A stretch of 64,000 nt of DNA. Origin: an uncultured Oscillospiraceae bacterium. Its GTDB lineage: Bacteria > Bacillota > Clostridia > Oscillospirales > Oscillospiraceae. The notes under the pieces were generated by a model. That model was given only the letters and a program-made list of their open reading frames with translations, was not told where the DNA came from and did no database searches. Below are positions 7,923 through 16,944 of the stretch, piece after piece. The stretch's first letter is position 1. Each line of letters begins with the position of its first letter. The position numbers and the translations under genes were made by a program. The stretch covers positions 95,044 to 159,043 of the forward strand of contig CAKUIM010000001.1 in NCBI GenBank assembly GCA_934660965.1. Reading direction: 5' to 3'.

Positions 7923-8558
7923 ATGGGCAACGTCATCACCATCGGCATCGCCGGCGGCACCGGCAGCGGGAAAACCACCATCACGCGAAAGCTCCAGCAG
8001 CTTTTCTGCGACAGCGTCAGCGTCATCTACCACGACAACTACTACCGCGCCCACGACGACCTCACCTATGAGGAGCGCACCCGCCTCAACTATGACTGCC
8101 CCGACGCCTTTGAAACCGAGCGCATGGTCCGCGATCTTCAGGAGCTGCGCGCCGGGCGCGCGGTGGAGTGCCCCACCTACGACTACACCGTTCACAACCG
8201 CGCCGCCGGCACCGTCACCGTCCGCCCCGCCCCGGTGATTCTGGTAGAGGGCATCCTCATTTTGCAGGACCAGGCGTTGTGCGACCTTCTGGACATCAAA
8301 ATTTTTGTGGACACCGACGCCGACGTGCGCATCCTCCGGCGCATCCTGCGGGATGTGCGGGAGCGGGGCCGGAGCCTGGAGTCGGTGGTGGACCAGTACC
8401 TGACCACCGTCAAGCCCATGCACGAGATGTATGTAGAGCCGTCCAAGCGCAACGCGGACATCATCATCCCCGAGGGCGGGCACAATTTGGTGGCCCTGGA
8501 TATGCTCACCGAGAGCATCCGGGCGCACCTGATGGGAGGGGGCCGCTGCAATGGCTAA
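7923..8558 (+). CDS. udk: uridine kinase
   Basis: Uridine/cytidine kinase phosphorylates pyrimidine ribonucleosides with ATP or GTP in the salvage pathway. The 211-residue product begins MGNVITIGIAGGTGSGKTT, with the P-loop GGTGSGKT at residues 11-18. It carries YHDNYYRAHDDL and YDCPDAFET, typical of Udk, and a C-terminal arginine-rich lid (RRILRDVRERGRS). Length is as expected. The ATG follows GGGAGGGG; the longer upstream frame lacks homology and is rejected. The stop overlaps the tdk start by 8 bp. It is divergent from the nucleoside importer, consistent with a shared salvage role. Confidence 0.95.
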   Translation: MGNVITIGIAGGTGSGKTTITRKLQQLFCDSVSVIYHDNYYRAHDDLTYEERTRLNYDCPDAFETERMVRDLQELRAGRAVECPTYDYTVHNRAAGTVTVRPAPVILVEGILILQDQALCDLLDIKIFVDTDADVRILRRILRDVRERGRSLESVVDQYLTTVKPMHEMYVEPSKRNADIIIPEGGHNLVALDMLTESIRAHLMGGGRCNG

Positions 8559-9129
8559 GCTTTATTTCAAATACGGCACCATGGGCAGCTCCAAATCCGC
8601 CCAGGCCCTCATCACCAAGTTCAATTATGAAGAGCTTGGCATGCAGGTGTGGCTCATCAAGCCCAGCATCGACGACCGGGACGGCGCCGACATTGTGAAA
8701 AGCCGCATCGGCCTGTCCTGCCGGGCCCAGATCGTCACGCCGGAGGACAACCTCATCGCGCTGCACCGGGAGCACAGTGCGTGCGACGTCATCATTGCCG
8801 ACGAGGCCCAGTTTCTCACCGCCGGCCAGATCGACCAGCTGCGCTATCTGGTGGACGAGGAAAACCTGCCGGTGCTGTGCTTCGGCCTGCGCACCGACTT
8901 CCAGACCCGCCTGTTCCCCGGCTCCATGCGTCTGATGGAGCTTGCCGACTCCATCACCGAGATCAAAAATGTCTGCTCCTGTGGGGCCAAGGCCACGGTC
9001 AACGCCCGGCTGGACGGCGAGGGCCGGGTCATCACCCAGGGAAGCCAGGTCCTTTTGGGCGGCAACGACCGCTACACCGCCATGTGCCACCGCTGCTATC
9101 AGCGCAAAATCCGCGCCCAGCAGCGCTGA
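8551..9129 (+). CDS. tdk: thymidine kinase
   Basis: This TK1-type thymidine kinase of dTMP salvage has 192 residues. The N-terminal P-loop is YGTMGSSKSAQAL, followed by the DEAQFL Walker B segment (ADEAQFLTAGQI), the lasso region near residues 145-155, and a zinc site of two Cys pairs (CSCGA and CHRC near the C-terminus). The ATG lies inside the last codons of udk, so the two are translationally coupled. It is followed by a strong terminator shared with the convergent spoVF genes. Confidence 0.95.
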   Translation: MAKLYFKYGTMGSSKSAQALITKFNYEELGMQVWLIKPSIDDRDGADIVKSRIGLSCRAQIVTPEDNLIALHREHSACDVIIADEAQFLTAGQIDQLRYLVDEENLPVLCFGLRTDFQTRLFPGSMRLMELADSITEIKNVCSCGAKATVNARLDGEGRVITQGSQVLLGGNDRYTAMCHRCYQRKIRAQQR

Positions 9130-9162
9130 TTGCAGGCGACAGAATCACCCCAAAACAGCACC

Positions 9163-9196
9163 GCGCCCCGCCGGAGTGTTCCGGCGGGGCGCTTTT
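9163..9196 (+). terminator. intrinsic terminator after tdk
   Basis: A 13-bp GC-rich stem (9163-9192) with loop GTGT is followed by TTTT. It sits between convergent tdk and spoVFB. On the - strand the T-run is 8 nt away, so function in that direction is weaker. Confidence 0.85.
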
Positions 9197-9789
9197 CACG
9201 CTCCGGCCTGCGCCGGAGCCAGCAGCAGGGGCTGGAGCTGCTCCCCCCGCAGCGCGGCCTCCACCGTCTCGGGCACCAGGGAGAAGTCGGCCACCAGCGA
9301 GGCGGGCTTGCCCCGGCAGTCGTCCTGGCCGAAGGGGACGAAAAACACATTTTTCCGCCCCAGCAGAGCCCCCAGGTTTGGCGCGGCGGCGCCCAGGCCG
9401 TCGTTGGTGGCGATGGCCAGCACCACCGGCCGGCCGTTGCGCAGGTGGGCCTTGGCCGCCATGGTCACTGCCGTGTCCGTCACGCCGTGGGCCAGCTTTG
9501 CCGCCGTGTTGCCCGTACACGGGCAGACCACCAGCACATCCAGCAGCTTGCGGGGGCCGATGGGCTCCGCCTGGGCCACCGTGGCGATTACCCGGCGATC
9601 GCACAGGCGCTCCATCTCCCGCATAAAGTCGTGGGCCGCGCCGAAACGGGTGTCGGTGGCGGCCACCGTCTCGGACACGATGGGCACCACCTGGCTGTAC
9701 CGTCCCACCGCGTCCTCCAGGGCGTCCAGCGCCCTTCTCATGGTGCAAAAGGAGCCGCAGAAGGCAAAGCCCACACGCAGCTGCTCCAT
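9196..9789 (-). CDS. spoVFB: dipicolinate synthase subunit B
   Basis: This is the flavoprotein-like subunit of dipicolinate synthase, which makes the spore-core calcium chelator from the lysine pathway intermediate in the mother cell. The 197 residues begin with VGFAFCGSFCTMRRALDALE. The flavoprotein motif LLDVLVVCPCTGNTAAKLAHG lies near the middle (given here as a single 21-residue stretch broken as LLDVLVVCPC and TGNTAAKLAHG), and a VLAIATNDGLG segment follows. The start lies 4 nt after the spoVFA stop, so the two are co-transcribed. Expression is expected late in sporulation, but I could not identify a convincing sigma-K promoter. Confidence 0.94.
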   Translation of the reverse strand: MEQLRVGFAFCGSFCTMRRALDALEDAVGRYSQVVPIVSETVAATDTRFGAAHDFMREMERLCDRRVIATVAQAEPIGPRKLLDVLVVCPCTGNTAAKLAHGVTDTAVTMAAKAHLRNGRPVVLAIATNDGLGAAAPNLGALLGRKNVFFVPFGQDDCRGKPASLVADFSLVPETVEAALRGEQLQPLLLAPAQAGA

Positions 9790-9793
9790 AAGG

Positions 9794-10645
9794 CTACACT
9801 CCCAACTCTTCCATGATGTGATAGACGGCGTCCCGGATATAGCCGGCGGCGGACACCGGGGCCACCCGCCCGGGAAGGCCCCTGGCCCATAGGGCGTTCA
9901 CCCCCAGGGCCCGGGCCGCGGCAAAATCCACTCCGCCGGGGGGCGAGGCAAGGTCGATGACCAGGGCATCCTCGGGCAGGGCGGCAAGCTCTTCCCGCCC
10001 CAGCACCATGGCCGGAGCGGTGTTGACCGCCAGCGTGCAGGAGTGGAGAATGCGCGCCATGTGCTCCGTCCCCGCCGCGCGCAGGCCCATTGCCCGGGCA
10101 AGGGCCCGCTGCTCTCCCCGGCGGGCTGCCGCCGTCACCTCCGCCCCCAGGGCGGCAAGGCGTGGGGCAAGCAGCCGGCCGATGCGCCCGAAGCCCACCA
10201 CCAGCGCCCGGGCGCCGCACAGGGTGACGGGCAGCTCCTCCATGGCGAGCTGGATGGCCCCCTCGGCGGTGGCCACGGCGTTCATCACCGTCAGATCCTC
10301 CCGCTGGAAATAGTCCACCAGCACGAGCCCCCGCGCCGCCGCAGCGGTGCAAAGCTCCTCCCCCGCCATACCGGCGCACACAAGCTGCCCGGCGGAAAGG
10401 GCGTCCAGCACCATCTCCACGGGGCAGCCCTCCCCCGCACCCAGGGGCGCGGGCACCATCCCGTCCGCCCCCGATGCCGGCACCGGCAGCACCACGCAGT
10501 CCGCCCGGCCGATGCCCTCCAGGCTCCTTTCGCTGCCCGGGCCCAGGGCAAAGGTATGTACCCTGTGGCCGTCCTCCCCCAAAAGCCGGGCGAGGGCCAG
10601 CTGCCGCCGGTCGCCCCCCACCACCCAGAATGTCTTTTTGTCCAT
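9794..10645 (-). CDS. spoVFA: dipicolinate synthase subunit A
   Basis: This NAD(P)-binding subunit of dipicolinate synthase acts with SpoVFB. The 283 residues open with FWVVGGDRRQLALARLL, and the dehydrogenase-like nucleotide fold follows at about residues 145-170 (CGARALVVGFGRIGRLLAPR). SpoVFA is normally ~290-300 residues. The start ATG at 10645 is preceded by GGGAGGG. The presence of both subunits supports an endospore-forming host. Confidence 0.93.
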   Translation of the reverse strand: MDKKTFWVVGGDRRQLALARLLGEDGHRVHTFALGPGSERSLEGIGRADCVVLPVPASGADGMVPAPLGAGEGCPVEMVLDALSAGQLVCAGMAGEELCTAAAARGLVLVDYFQREDLTVMNAVATAEGAIQLAMEELPVTLCGARALVVGFGRIGRLLAPRLAALGAEVTAAARRGEQRALARAMGLRAAGTEHMARILHSCTLAVNTAPAMVLGREELAALPEDALVIDLASPPGGVDFAAARALGVNALWARGLPGRVAPVSAAGYIRDAVYHIMEELGV

Positions 10646-10725
10646 CCAAAACCCTCCCGTCCCGCCAAGCTCATCCGGTTTTCCGTCCTCACTTTCAGTC
10701 TATTCCGCCCCGCCCCAGGGGACAC

Positions 10726-10757
10726 AAAAAAGCGCCGGGACGTTTCCGCGCCCCGGC
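10726..10757 (-). terminator. intrinsic terminator after the HTH membrane protein gene
   Basis: On the - strand a GCCGGG...CCCGGC stem (10734-10757, 12-nt loop that can pair further) is followed by GC and six T. It separates the HTH gene from spoVFA. Confidence 0.65.
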
Positions 10758-10803
10758 ACTCTCATCTTTATTTTATAAAGGCCGCGCCCCTCCCGGCGGG
10801 CGG

Positions 10804-11778
10804 TCATCCGGGAGAGTCCAGCAGCAGGTGCTCTGCAAACAGCGGCCCGCCGAAATTCGCCCCGGAGGCGCAGTAGGTGACCTGCTCCCGCTGCACCACG
10901 GTCAGCCCGGTCATGTCCCCCTGAACAAGCCGCGCGCGGAGCTGCTCGATCTCCCCCTCCTCCGGGATCGCACCCGAATCGGGCATGCAGAAATCCAGCG
11001 TGACCACATGGTACTGGATGCCGTTCTCCTCATAGGTCGTATACCCGGACAGCAGGTACAGCGGCCGCGGCCGCAGGCCGTCGGGGTAGGCCGTATACAC
11101 CACGCCGTCATAATCCCAGGCCTTGCGCAGGGGCATATGGGAAAGGCCCGCCACGCCGAAATAGCGCAGCACCGTGTCCTCCACATAGTCCCGGCTCATC
11201 ACGCCCTTTTCTTCTCCCCAGTTGTCCTCATTGACCGCGTAGGCAAAAAAGAGATAGTCCGGGCTCTCCGCCGGCGCGCTGCCCGCAGAAAAGAAGGGCA
11301 CATAGTCCAGACGATAGGTTCTGGCAAAGTCGAAATAGTATGCCCGCAGGGCGGCCATATCCAGGGGCTGCTCCGCAGCCGGCGCGCTCGCTTCCGCATC
11401 CGGCGCAGACGCCTGCCGGGCCAGCTCGCCCCGCCACCGCACGAAGAAGAAAATCGCGCACGCAGCGCACACGATCAGCGCGGCGCACAACGCCGCCGTC
11501 GCCCCCCGGCCCGGCCCTTTCCCGGCGGCGGGCGCGGCATCGCCGCCGTCCTCCGCCTTCTCCGGCACCTGCTCCGCCGCCTGCCCGTACTTGAGCAGGC
11601 TGTCCACCGAAAGGGAAAATATCCGGCTGATCTCAATGAGCTTATCCGTCTCCGGATAGGTCTGGTCCTGCTCCCACTTGGACACCGACTGCCGGGACAC
11701 CCCCAGGCGCTGCGCCAGCTCCTCCTGGGATAGGCCCCTGCCCTTCCGCAGCTCCTGAAGCTTTTCGCCAAAGGTCAT
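10804..11778 (-). CDS. XRE-family HTH protein with one membrane segment and an extracytoplasmic domain
   Basis: This is a probable membrane-anchored DNA-binding regulator. Of 324 residues, 5-60 form a Cro/C1-type helix-turn-helix (GLSQEELAQRLGVSRQSVSKW). An Ala/Gly/Pro-rich linker and a hydrophobic segment (ALCAALIVCAACAIFFFV, about 100-120) follow, then about 200 residues likely outside the cell with no motif I recognise, rich in aromatic residues. The ATG at 11778 has AAGGAGGTG at good spacing; the longer frame upstream is rejected. The layout (HTH inside, sensor outside) suggests a one-component sensor, but ligand and targets are unknown. Confidence 0.8.
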   Translation of the reverse strand: MTFGEKLQELRKGRGLSQEELAQRLGVSRQSVSKWEQDQTYPETDKLIEISRIFSLSVDSLLKYGQAAEQVPEKAEDGGDAAPAAGKGPGRGATAALCAALIVCAACAIFFFVRWRGELARQASAPDAEASAPAAEQPLDMAALRAYYFDFARTYRLDYVPFFSAGSAPAESPDYLFFAYAVNEDNWGEEKGVMSRDYVEDTVLRYFGVAGLSHMPLRKAWDYDGVVYTAYPDGLRPRPLYLLSGYTTYEENGIQYHVVTLDFCMPDSGAIPEEGEIEQLRARLVQGDMTGLTVVQREQVTYCASGANFGGPLFAEHLLLDSPG

Positions 11779-11806
11779 GGTCACACCTCCTTTATTTGAT
11801 GGCGTC

Positions 11807-11815
11807 ATTGTACCA
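11807..11815 (-). promoter_or_regulatory. extended -10 promoter element of the HTH gene
   Basis: TGGTACAAT is read on the - strand (11807-11815), a TGN-extended -10 close to consensus about 30 bp before the start codon. No good -35 lies at 16-18 bp. Confidence 0.4.
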
Positions 11816-11899
11816 GACTGCCCCGGCGCACGCCACCAACCCCCGGGCGCGGGGACGCCCGTTTGGGTTGCGCACCGGAAAAACAGGGCGGATACAGCC

Positions 11900-11926
11900 G
11901 GAGCCCTGCGTATTCCGCAGGGCTCC
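11900..11926 (-). terminator. hairpin downstream of rpoD
   Basis: A perfect 11-bp stem (GGAGCCCTGCG) with a 5-nt loop starts 11 nt after the rpoD stop. It lacks a T-run on the - strand, so it may protect the 3' end or terminate with help. Confidence 0.5.
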
Positions 11927-11937
11927 AAAAGCAGTTT

Positions 11938-13245
11938 TTAATTCAAAAAGTCCTTCAGCTTCTTGCTGCGGGAGGGGTGGCGGAGCTTGCGCAGGGCCTT
12001 GGCCTCAATCTGGCGGATGCGCTCGCGGGTGACGTTGAACTCCTTGCCCACCTCCTCCAGGGTGCGGGTGCGGCCGTCCTCAATGCCGAAGCGCAGCTTG
12101 AGCACCTTCTCCTCCCGGGGAGTCAGGGTGGAGAGCACATCCACCAGCTGCTCCTTCAAGAGGGTGAAGGAGGCAGCCTCGGCGGGCTCAGAGGCGTCCT
12201 CATCGGGGATGAAATCGCCCAGATGGCTGTCCTCCTCCTCGCCGATGGGGGTTTCCAGAGAGACGGGCTCCTGGGCGATCTTGAGGATCTCCCGCACCTT
12301 CTCCACAGGCATATTCATCTCGGAGGCGGTCTCCTCCGGGGTGGGGTCGTGGCCCAGCTCCTGAAGCAGCTGCCGGTTGACGCGGATGACCTTGTTGATG
12401 GTCTCCACCATGTGGACCGGAATGCGGATGGTGCGGGCCTGATCGGCGATGGCCCGGGTGATGGCCTGGCGGATCCACCAGGTGGCGTAGGTGGAGAACT
12501 TGTAGCCCTTTGTGTAGTCGAACTTCTCAACGGCCTTGATCAGGCCCAGGTTGCCCTCCTGGATGAGGTCAAGGAAGAGCATGCCCCGGCCCACATAGCG
12601 CTTGGCGATGGATACCACCAGCCGGAGGTTTGCCTCGGCCAGCTGGCTCTTGGCCTTGTCGCCCTCCCGGATGAGGCGGTTGAGCTCCCCCGCGGTCTCC
12701 TCCGGCAGCTCTTCCCCCTGACTCTTGAGCTCTTCCAGCTGGTCCCGGGCCATATTGCCCGCGGCCATGGCCTGGGCAAGCTCAATCTCCCGCTCGGGGG
12801 TGAGCAAATCCACCTTGCCGATCTCCTTGAGGTACATGCGCACCGGGTCGTCGATGGCGAAGGAGTCCACCAGGGAGTTGGGGTCTACAATCTCTTCCTC
12901 GGGGATGTTCTCCAGCTCTTCGGCGGGGGGAATGACGTCGTCGTCCAGCACCGGGAGAAAGTCCTCGTCGGCGGCGGTGTCGATGCCCAGGTTCTCCAGG
13001 GTGTCGTAAATCTTGTCGAGCTGGTCGCTCTCCAGATTCATGGTCTCCAGCACTTCCATCAGCTCGCCGGAGGACAGCTTGCCCTTCTTGTAGCCGGTGT
13101 CCAGCAGTTCGCCCAGCTTCTCCGTCCCGGACACGCCGCCCAGGGTTTTCATGATCTCGGCCTTGGCCTGCTCGAACTTTTCGATGGGCACCTGCTCCGC
13201 CACGGGTGCCTGCGCCGGAAGCTTCGTCTTTTTCTTGTCGCTCAT
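11938..13245 (-). CDS. rpoD: RNA polymerase primary sigma factor (RpoD/SigA)
   Basis: This is the housekeeping sigma factor. Its 435 residues have an acidic N-terminal region (1.1-like, about 1-130), then region 1.2 ([19 protein letters not shown]), region 2 with [17 protein letters not shown] and the -10 reader [17 protein letters not shown], region 3, and region 4.2 with the -35 helix-turn-helix ([20 protein letters not shown]). Length is normal for Clostridia (~360-440). GGAGGATG overlaps the end of dnaG only 6 nt upstream, so translation is coupled to primase in the classic macromolecular synthesis operon. Confidence 0.97.
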   Translation of the reverse strand: MSDKKKTKLPAQAPVAEQVPIEKFEQAKAEIMKTLGGVSGTEKLGELLDTGYKKGKLSSGELMEVLETMNLESDQLDKIYDTLENLGIDTAADEDFLPVLDDDVIPPAEELENIPEEEIVDPNSLVDSFAIDDPVRMYLKEIGKVDLLTPEREIELAQAMAAGNMARDQLEELKSQGEELPEETAGELNRLIREGDKAKSQLAEANLRLVVSIAKRYVGRGMLFLDLIQEGNLGLIKAVEKFDYTKGYKFSTYATWWIRQAITRAIADQARTIRIPVHMVETINKVIRVNRQLLQELGHDPTPEETASEMNMPVEKVREILKIAQEPVSLETPIGEEEDSHLGDFIPDEDASEPAEAASFTLLKEQLVDVLSTLTPREEKVLKLRFGIEDGRTRTLEEVGKEFNVTRERIRQIEAKALRKLRHPSRSKKLKDFLN

Positions 13246-13251
13246 TGATCG

Positions 13252-15033
13252 TCATCCTCCATAGCCCTTGGTCTGGCGCATCTGCTCGCTGAAATGCCGG
13301 AGATCCTCGGGACTGCTCATTGTTTTTTTCCGATATTCTTCCAGAATAATCTGTTTGCTGTCATTCAATGCCTGCTGGGCGGTGTGCAGGGGCTGCTCCT
13401 CCCGGGCGGCGGCGGAGACAAGCTCTGCTTCCTCTCCGGTGAGGGCGCCGTCCAGCGCGCCCAGGGACAGGCTCTTCCCCTCTTCCCAGCGCCGGCGCAG
13501 CAGGCTATACGCCTTCCAGAGCACCGGGGAGGAAAAGTGAGCCTCGGTGAGGTCGTCAAGCTGGCGGAAAAACTCGCCGTCGGCCAGCACCACCCGGATG
13601 AGCCCCGCCTCCGCCTGGGCGCTGCGCACATTGGTGAAGCGCAGGGTCCGGTCCCGGGGCTGGAGCTGGCGGGTGGGAGTGAGGTGCTCCCGCTCCTCCC
13701 TGCGGCGCTCCTCCCGGCCCCGCTTCTTCCGCAGGCGGGCCACCTCCTCCGCCATCACCTGGGGCGAAATCTCCCCCAGCCGGGCGGCCCGGGCGCCGTA
13801 GATTTCCCGTTCTACGGGGCTGTCAAGTCCGGCGATGAGCTCCGCCGCCTCCTGTAAATAGGCCGCGCGCTGCTCGTCCTCCTCCAGGCGGTACTTGCCC
13901 CGGACCTGGCCCAGGCGGTACTCCACCGAGTTCTCGCTGCGGTTCATCAGGCTCTCAAAGGCGGCAGCGCCGCAGTTTTTGATGTAGTCGTCAGCGTCCT
14001 GCTTGACAAGCTCGCCGCCCTCGGTGCGGCGGCGGGGCAGCTGGAGCACCTTGACCTCGATATCTGACCCCCGCAGCAGGGCAATGGCCCGCCCGGTGGC
14101 GTCCATCCCGGCGCTGTCGTTGTCGTAGCAGAGCACCAGCTGCCGGGTGTAGCGGCCGAGAATGCGCACATGCTCCTCGGTGAGGGCGGTGCCCATGGTG
14201 GCCACGGTATTGTCAAAGCCCGCCTGGTGCAGGGTGATGACGTCGATGTTGCCCTCCACCAGGATGAAGTTGGGCCGCTTGGTATTTTTCGCGTAGTTGA
14301 GGCCGTAGAGGATGGAGCGCTTTTTGAAGATGGCCGTCTCCGGCGTATTGAGGTATTTGGGGGCGGAGTTGTCCATAACGCGGCTGGTAAAGCCGATCAC
14401 GTCCCCCCGCACGTCGATCACCGGCAGCATCAGCCGGTTGCGGTATTTGTCGTAAATGCCGCCGTTCTTCCCCGCCACCGCAAGGCCGGCCTCGACGAGC
14501 TCCCCCTTGCCGTAGCCCTTTTCGGCCATGGCGCGGATGAGGGTGTCCCAGGCATCCGGCGCGGCCCCAAGGCCGAATCGGGCGGAGAATTTCGGGGAAA
14601 TGCGCCGCTTGTTGACGATATAATCCGCCACCGCCGCCCCCCGCGGATCGTCCAGCATGGCGCGGTAGAACCGCGCAGCCTCCCGGTTGAGCTCCAGCAC
14701 ACGCTTCCGGCGCTCCCGGAGGTTCCGGTCGCCCCGGTCCTCCTCGGGCACCTCCATGCCGGCGCGCTGGGCAAGGCGGCGCACCGCATCCGGGAAGGAG
14801 AGGTTTTCGATCTCCATCACAAAGCGGATGGCCCCGCCCCCCTTGCCGCAGCCGAAGCAGTGGAAGATCTGCTTTTCCTCATTGACGGAAAAGGAGGGTG
14901 TCTTTTCCCGGTGGAAGGGACACAGCCCCCAGTAATTGGCCCCCCGCTTGTTGAGAGTCACATAGGAGGATACCACGTCCACGATGCTCAGACGGCTGTT
15001 GAGCTCGTCCAAAAAGCTATCCGGTATTGACAT
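13252..15033 (-). CDS. dnaG: DNA primase
   Basis: Primase makes the RNA primers of replication. The 593-residue protein has the CHC2 zinc finger (C38-P-F-H41 and CFGC about residues 60-63), the N-terminal catalytic subdomain, the Toprim domain with LVEGNIDVITL and the acidic LCYDNDSAGMDAT motif, and a helical C-terminal DnaB-binding region. The Toprim glutamate and aspartates are conserved. The ATG at 15033 is preceded by GGGGGTGAGG. It lies directly upstream of rpoD. Confidence 0.97.
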   Translation of the reverse strand: MSIPDSFLDELNSRLSIVDVVSSYVTLNKRGANYWGLCPFHREKTPSFSVNEEKQIFHCFGCGKGGGAIRFVMEIENLSFPDAVRRLAQRAGMEVPEEDRGDRNLRERRKRVLELNREAARFYRAMLDDPRGAAVADYIVNKRRISPKFSARFGLGAAPDAWDTLIRAMAEKGYGKGELVEAGLAVAGKNGGIYDKYRNRLMLPVIDVRGDVIGFTSRVMDNSAPKYLNTPETAIFKKRSILYGLNYAKNTKRPNFILVEGNIDVITLHQAGFDNTVATMGTALTEEHVRILGRYTRQLVLCYDNDSAGMDATGRAIALLRGSDIEVKVLQLPRRRTEGGELVKQDADDYIKNCGAAAFESLMNRSENSVEYRLGQVRGKYRLEEDEQRAAYLQEAAELIAGLDSPVEREIYGARAARLGEISPQVMAEEVARLRKKRGREERRREEREHLTPTRQLQPRDRTLRFTNVRSAQAEAGLIRVVLADGEFFRQLDDLTEAHFSSPVLWKAYSLLRRRWEEGKSLSLGALDGALTGEEAELVSAAAREEQPLHTAQQALNDSKQIILEEYRKKTMSSPEDLRHFSEQMRQTKGYGG

Positions 15034-15152
15034 GGCCTCACCCCCTGATTAACCGCCGGATCGCAAGGACGGGCGCGCCCTCCGGCGCTTTTCGCCCTGC
15101 AAATCGATGGTAGCCATTTTTCTGCGTTTTTATCACAAATGCGCCCCGCGCG

Positions 15153-15782
15153 TCAGGCCCGGAACTCTTCTCCCAGGCGGGCAAGCAGCGCGCCGCCGGC
15201 GGAGAGCTCCGTCATGCGCGCACAGAAGCCGTCAGTCCCTTCTAATGGCAGCAGGACGGTGACGGTGATATCCGCGGCGTACTCCACGCCGTCCACCGCG
15301 CCGCCGCAGGCGGCGCAGGTCTGCTTCACCCGATCGAGCAGGCTGTACGGGCACGTCACCGTCAGACGCTCCCACCGGCGCACCCGGGCAATGCCCGCGG
15401 CGGTCAGGGCGTCCTTGGCAGCCTGGGTATAGGCCCGCACCAGCCCCCCGGCGCCCAGCAGCACCCCGCCGAAATAGCGCGTCACCACACAGCACGCATT
15501 GGTGACGCCCTCCTTCTGGAATACGGAGAGCATGGGCTGTCCGGCGGTGCCCTGGGGCTCGCCGTCGTCGCTGTAGCGCACTGCGCCGCCCCGGATGAGA
15601 TAGCACCAGCAGTTGTGCCGGGCGTCGTAATGCTTCTTTTTGATCTGTTCGATAAAGGCCCGGGCCTCTTCTTCGCTGGAAACGGGCTCCACCCGGCCGA
15701 TGAAGGTGGAGCGCTTCTCCACAAGCTCGGCCGCTCCCGGCCCGGCGGGCACCAGGTATCCGCCCTGCTGCGCCCCGCTCAC
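15153..15782 (-). CDS. YigZ/IMPACT family protein
   Basis: This is a conserved protein of the UPF0029/IMPACT family, with an N-terminal domain of RNA- or ribosome-related but unsettled function. The 209 residues show the family blocks RSTFIGRVEPVSSEEEARAF, YSDDGEPQGTAGQPML and NACCVVTRYFGGVLLGAGGL. A C-terminal ferredoxin-like subdomain follows. The GTG start at 15782 overlaps the dgt stop (GTGA), so the two genes are coupled. Confidence 0.9.
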   Translation of the reverse strand: MSGAQQGGYLVPAGPGAAELVEKRSTFIGRVEPVSSEEEARAFIEQIKKKHYDARHNCWCYLIRGGAVRYSDDGEPQGTAGQPMLSVFQKEGVTNACCVVTRYFGGVLLGAGGLVRAYTQAAKDALTAAGIARVRRWERLTVTCPYSLLDRVKQTCAACGGAVDGVEYAADITVTVLLPLEGTDGFCARMTELSAGGALLARLGEEFRA

Positions 15783-16783
15783 TTCACCCTCCAGCTCATG
15801 GGGATGAAGAGGTTGCTGAACAACTCCACCGCGAAGGTGTCGGTCATCCCGGCGATGTAATCTGTCACCGCCCGCTGCGCCCCCTCCCGCACCAGGATGT
15901 CCTGGTACTCGCCGGGGAGCTTGTCCGTATGCTTCATGTAGTAGTCGAAGAGCAGGCAGATCATGTCCTCCGCCTTGCCCTCCTCCCCCTTGGCAAGGGG
16001 ATTGAAGTAGACCGACTCGAACATGAAGACCTTAAGGGCCTCCATAGCCCGGGCCACCGGCTCGGACTGGCGGATGGCGTCCCCCTCGGCGCTCTCCCGG
16101 ATGATGTCCATGGTCAGCGTCTCGATACGCTCGCCGTGGGTGTAGCCCAGCACCTGGGAGATGTCCGCCGGGATGTCGGTTGGGAAGATAATGCCGCCGC
16201 GCATGGCGTCGTCGATGTCGTGGTTGATGTAGGCAATTTTGTCCGCAAAGCGCACCAGCTGGCCCTCCAGGGTCTCTGCCGGCTCGCCGGTGGTGTGGCA
16301 GAGGATGCCCCGGCGCACCTCGTAGCACAGATTGAGGCCGTCCCCGTCGTTCTCCAGCCGGTCCACCACCCGCAGCGACTGCTCGTAGTGGCGGAAGCCC
16401 CCGTCCACCACCCGGCTCAGGGCCCGCTCTCCGGCGTGGCCGAAGGGGGTGTGGCCCAGGTCGTGACCCAGGGCGGCAGCCTCGGTGAGGTCCTCATTGA
16501 GGCGCAGGGCCCGCGCCATCACCCGGGCGATACGCGCCACCTCCAAGGTGTGGGTCATGCGGGTACGGTAGTGGTCGCCCTCGGGCTGGAGAAACACCTG
16601 GGTCTTGTGCTTCAAGCGCCGGAAGGACTTGCAGTGGATGACCCGGTCGGCGTCCCGCTGAAAGCAGGTACGCATGGGGCAGGGCGGAATGTCCGCCAGC
16701 CGCCCGCGGCTCTCCGCAGACAGGCAGGCCCGGGGAGAGAGCGTCTCCCGTTCGAGCTGCTCGGTGGTCTGGCGAATGTTCAT
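15779..16783 (-). CDS. dgt: deoxyguanosinetriphosphate triphosphohydrolase-like HD protein
   Basis: This HD-domain phosphohydrolase of the dGTPase family hydrolyses dNTPs to the nucleoside and triphosphate. The 334 residues include MTHTLEVARIARVMARAL and GHDLGHTPFGHAGERAL, which supply the metal-binding His and Asp pairs, plus HDIDDAMRGG. Of two in-frame ATG codons, the one at 16783 has 7-nt spacing from GGGGG; the one at 16789 abuts it. Its position next to dnaG-rpoD is common in Clostridia and links dNTP control to replication. Confidence 0.93.
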   Translation of the reverse strand: MNIRQTTEQLERETLSPRACLSAESRGRLADIPPCPMRTCFQRDADRVIHCKSFRRLKHKTQVFLQPEGDHYRTRMTHTLEVARIARVMARALRLNEDLTEAAALGHDLGHTPFGHAGERALSRVVDGGFRHYEQSLRVVDRLENDGDGLNLCYEVRRGILCHTTGEPAETLEGQLVRFADKIAYINHDIDDAMRGGIIFPTDIPADISQVLGYTHGERIETLTMDIIRESAEGDAIRQSEPVARAMEALKVFMFESVYFNPLAKGEEGKAEDMICLLFDYYMKHTDKLPGEYQDILVREGAQRAVTDYIAGMTDTFAVELFSNLFIPMSWRVK

Positions 16784-16895
16784 CTGCATGCCCCCTTTTC
16801 CAGTTTTACGGACTAATCTTTTATACTCCGTCCCCGGCGCAAAACCCTCTTTTTCTTCCCATTGTTTTTATTTTATTCATTTTTTCGGCGCGGCG

Positions 16896-16930
16896 AAAAA
16901 ACGCGGCCCGGCGCATAAGCGCCGGGCCGC
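16896..16930 (-). terminator. intrinsic terminator after the MFS transporter gene
   Basis: A perfect 12-bp stem GCGGCCCGGCGC (16903-16930) with a 4-nt loop is followed on the - strand by G and six T. It isolates the dgt cluster from upstream transcription. Confidence 0.9.
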
Positions 16931-16944
16931 TGGCCGGATCGGGC

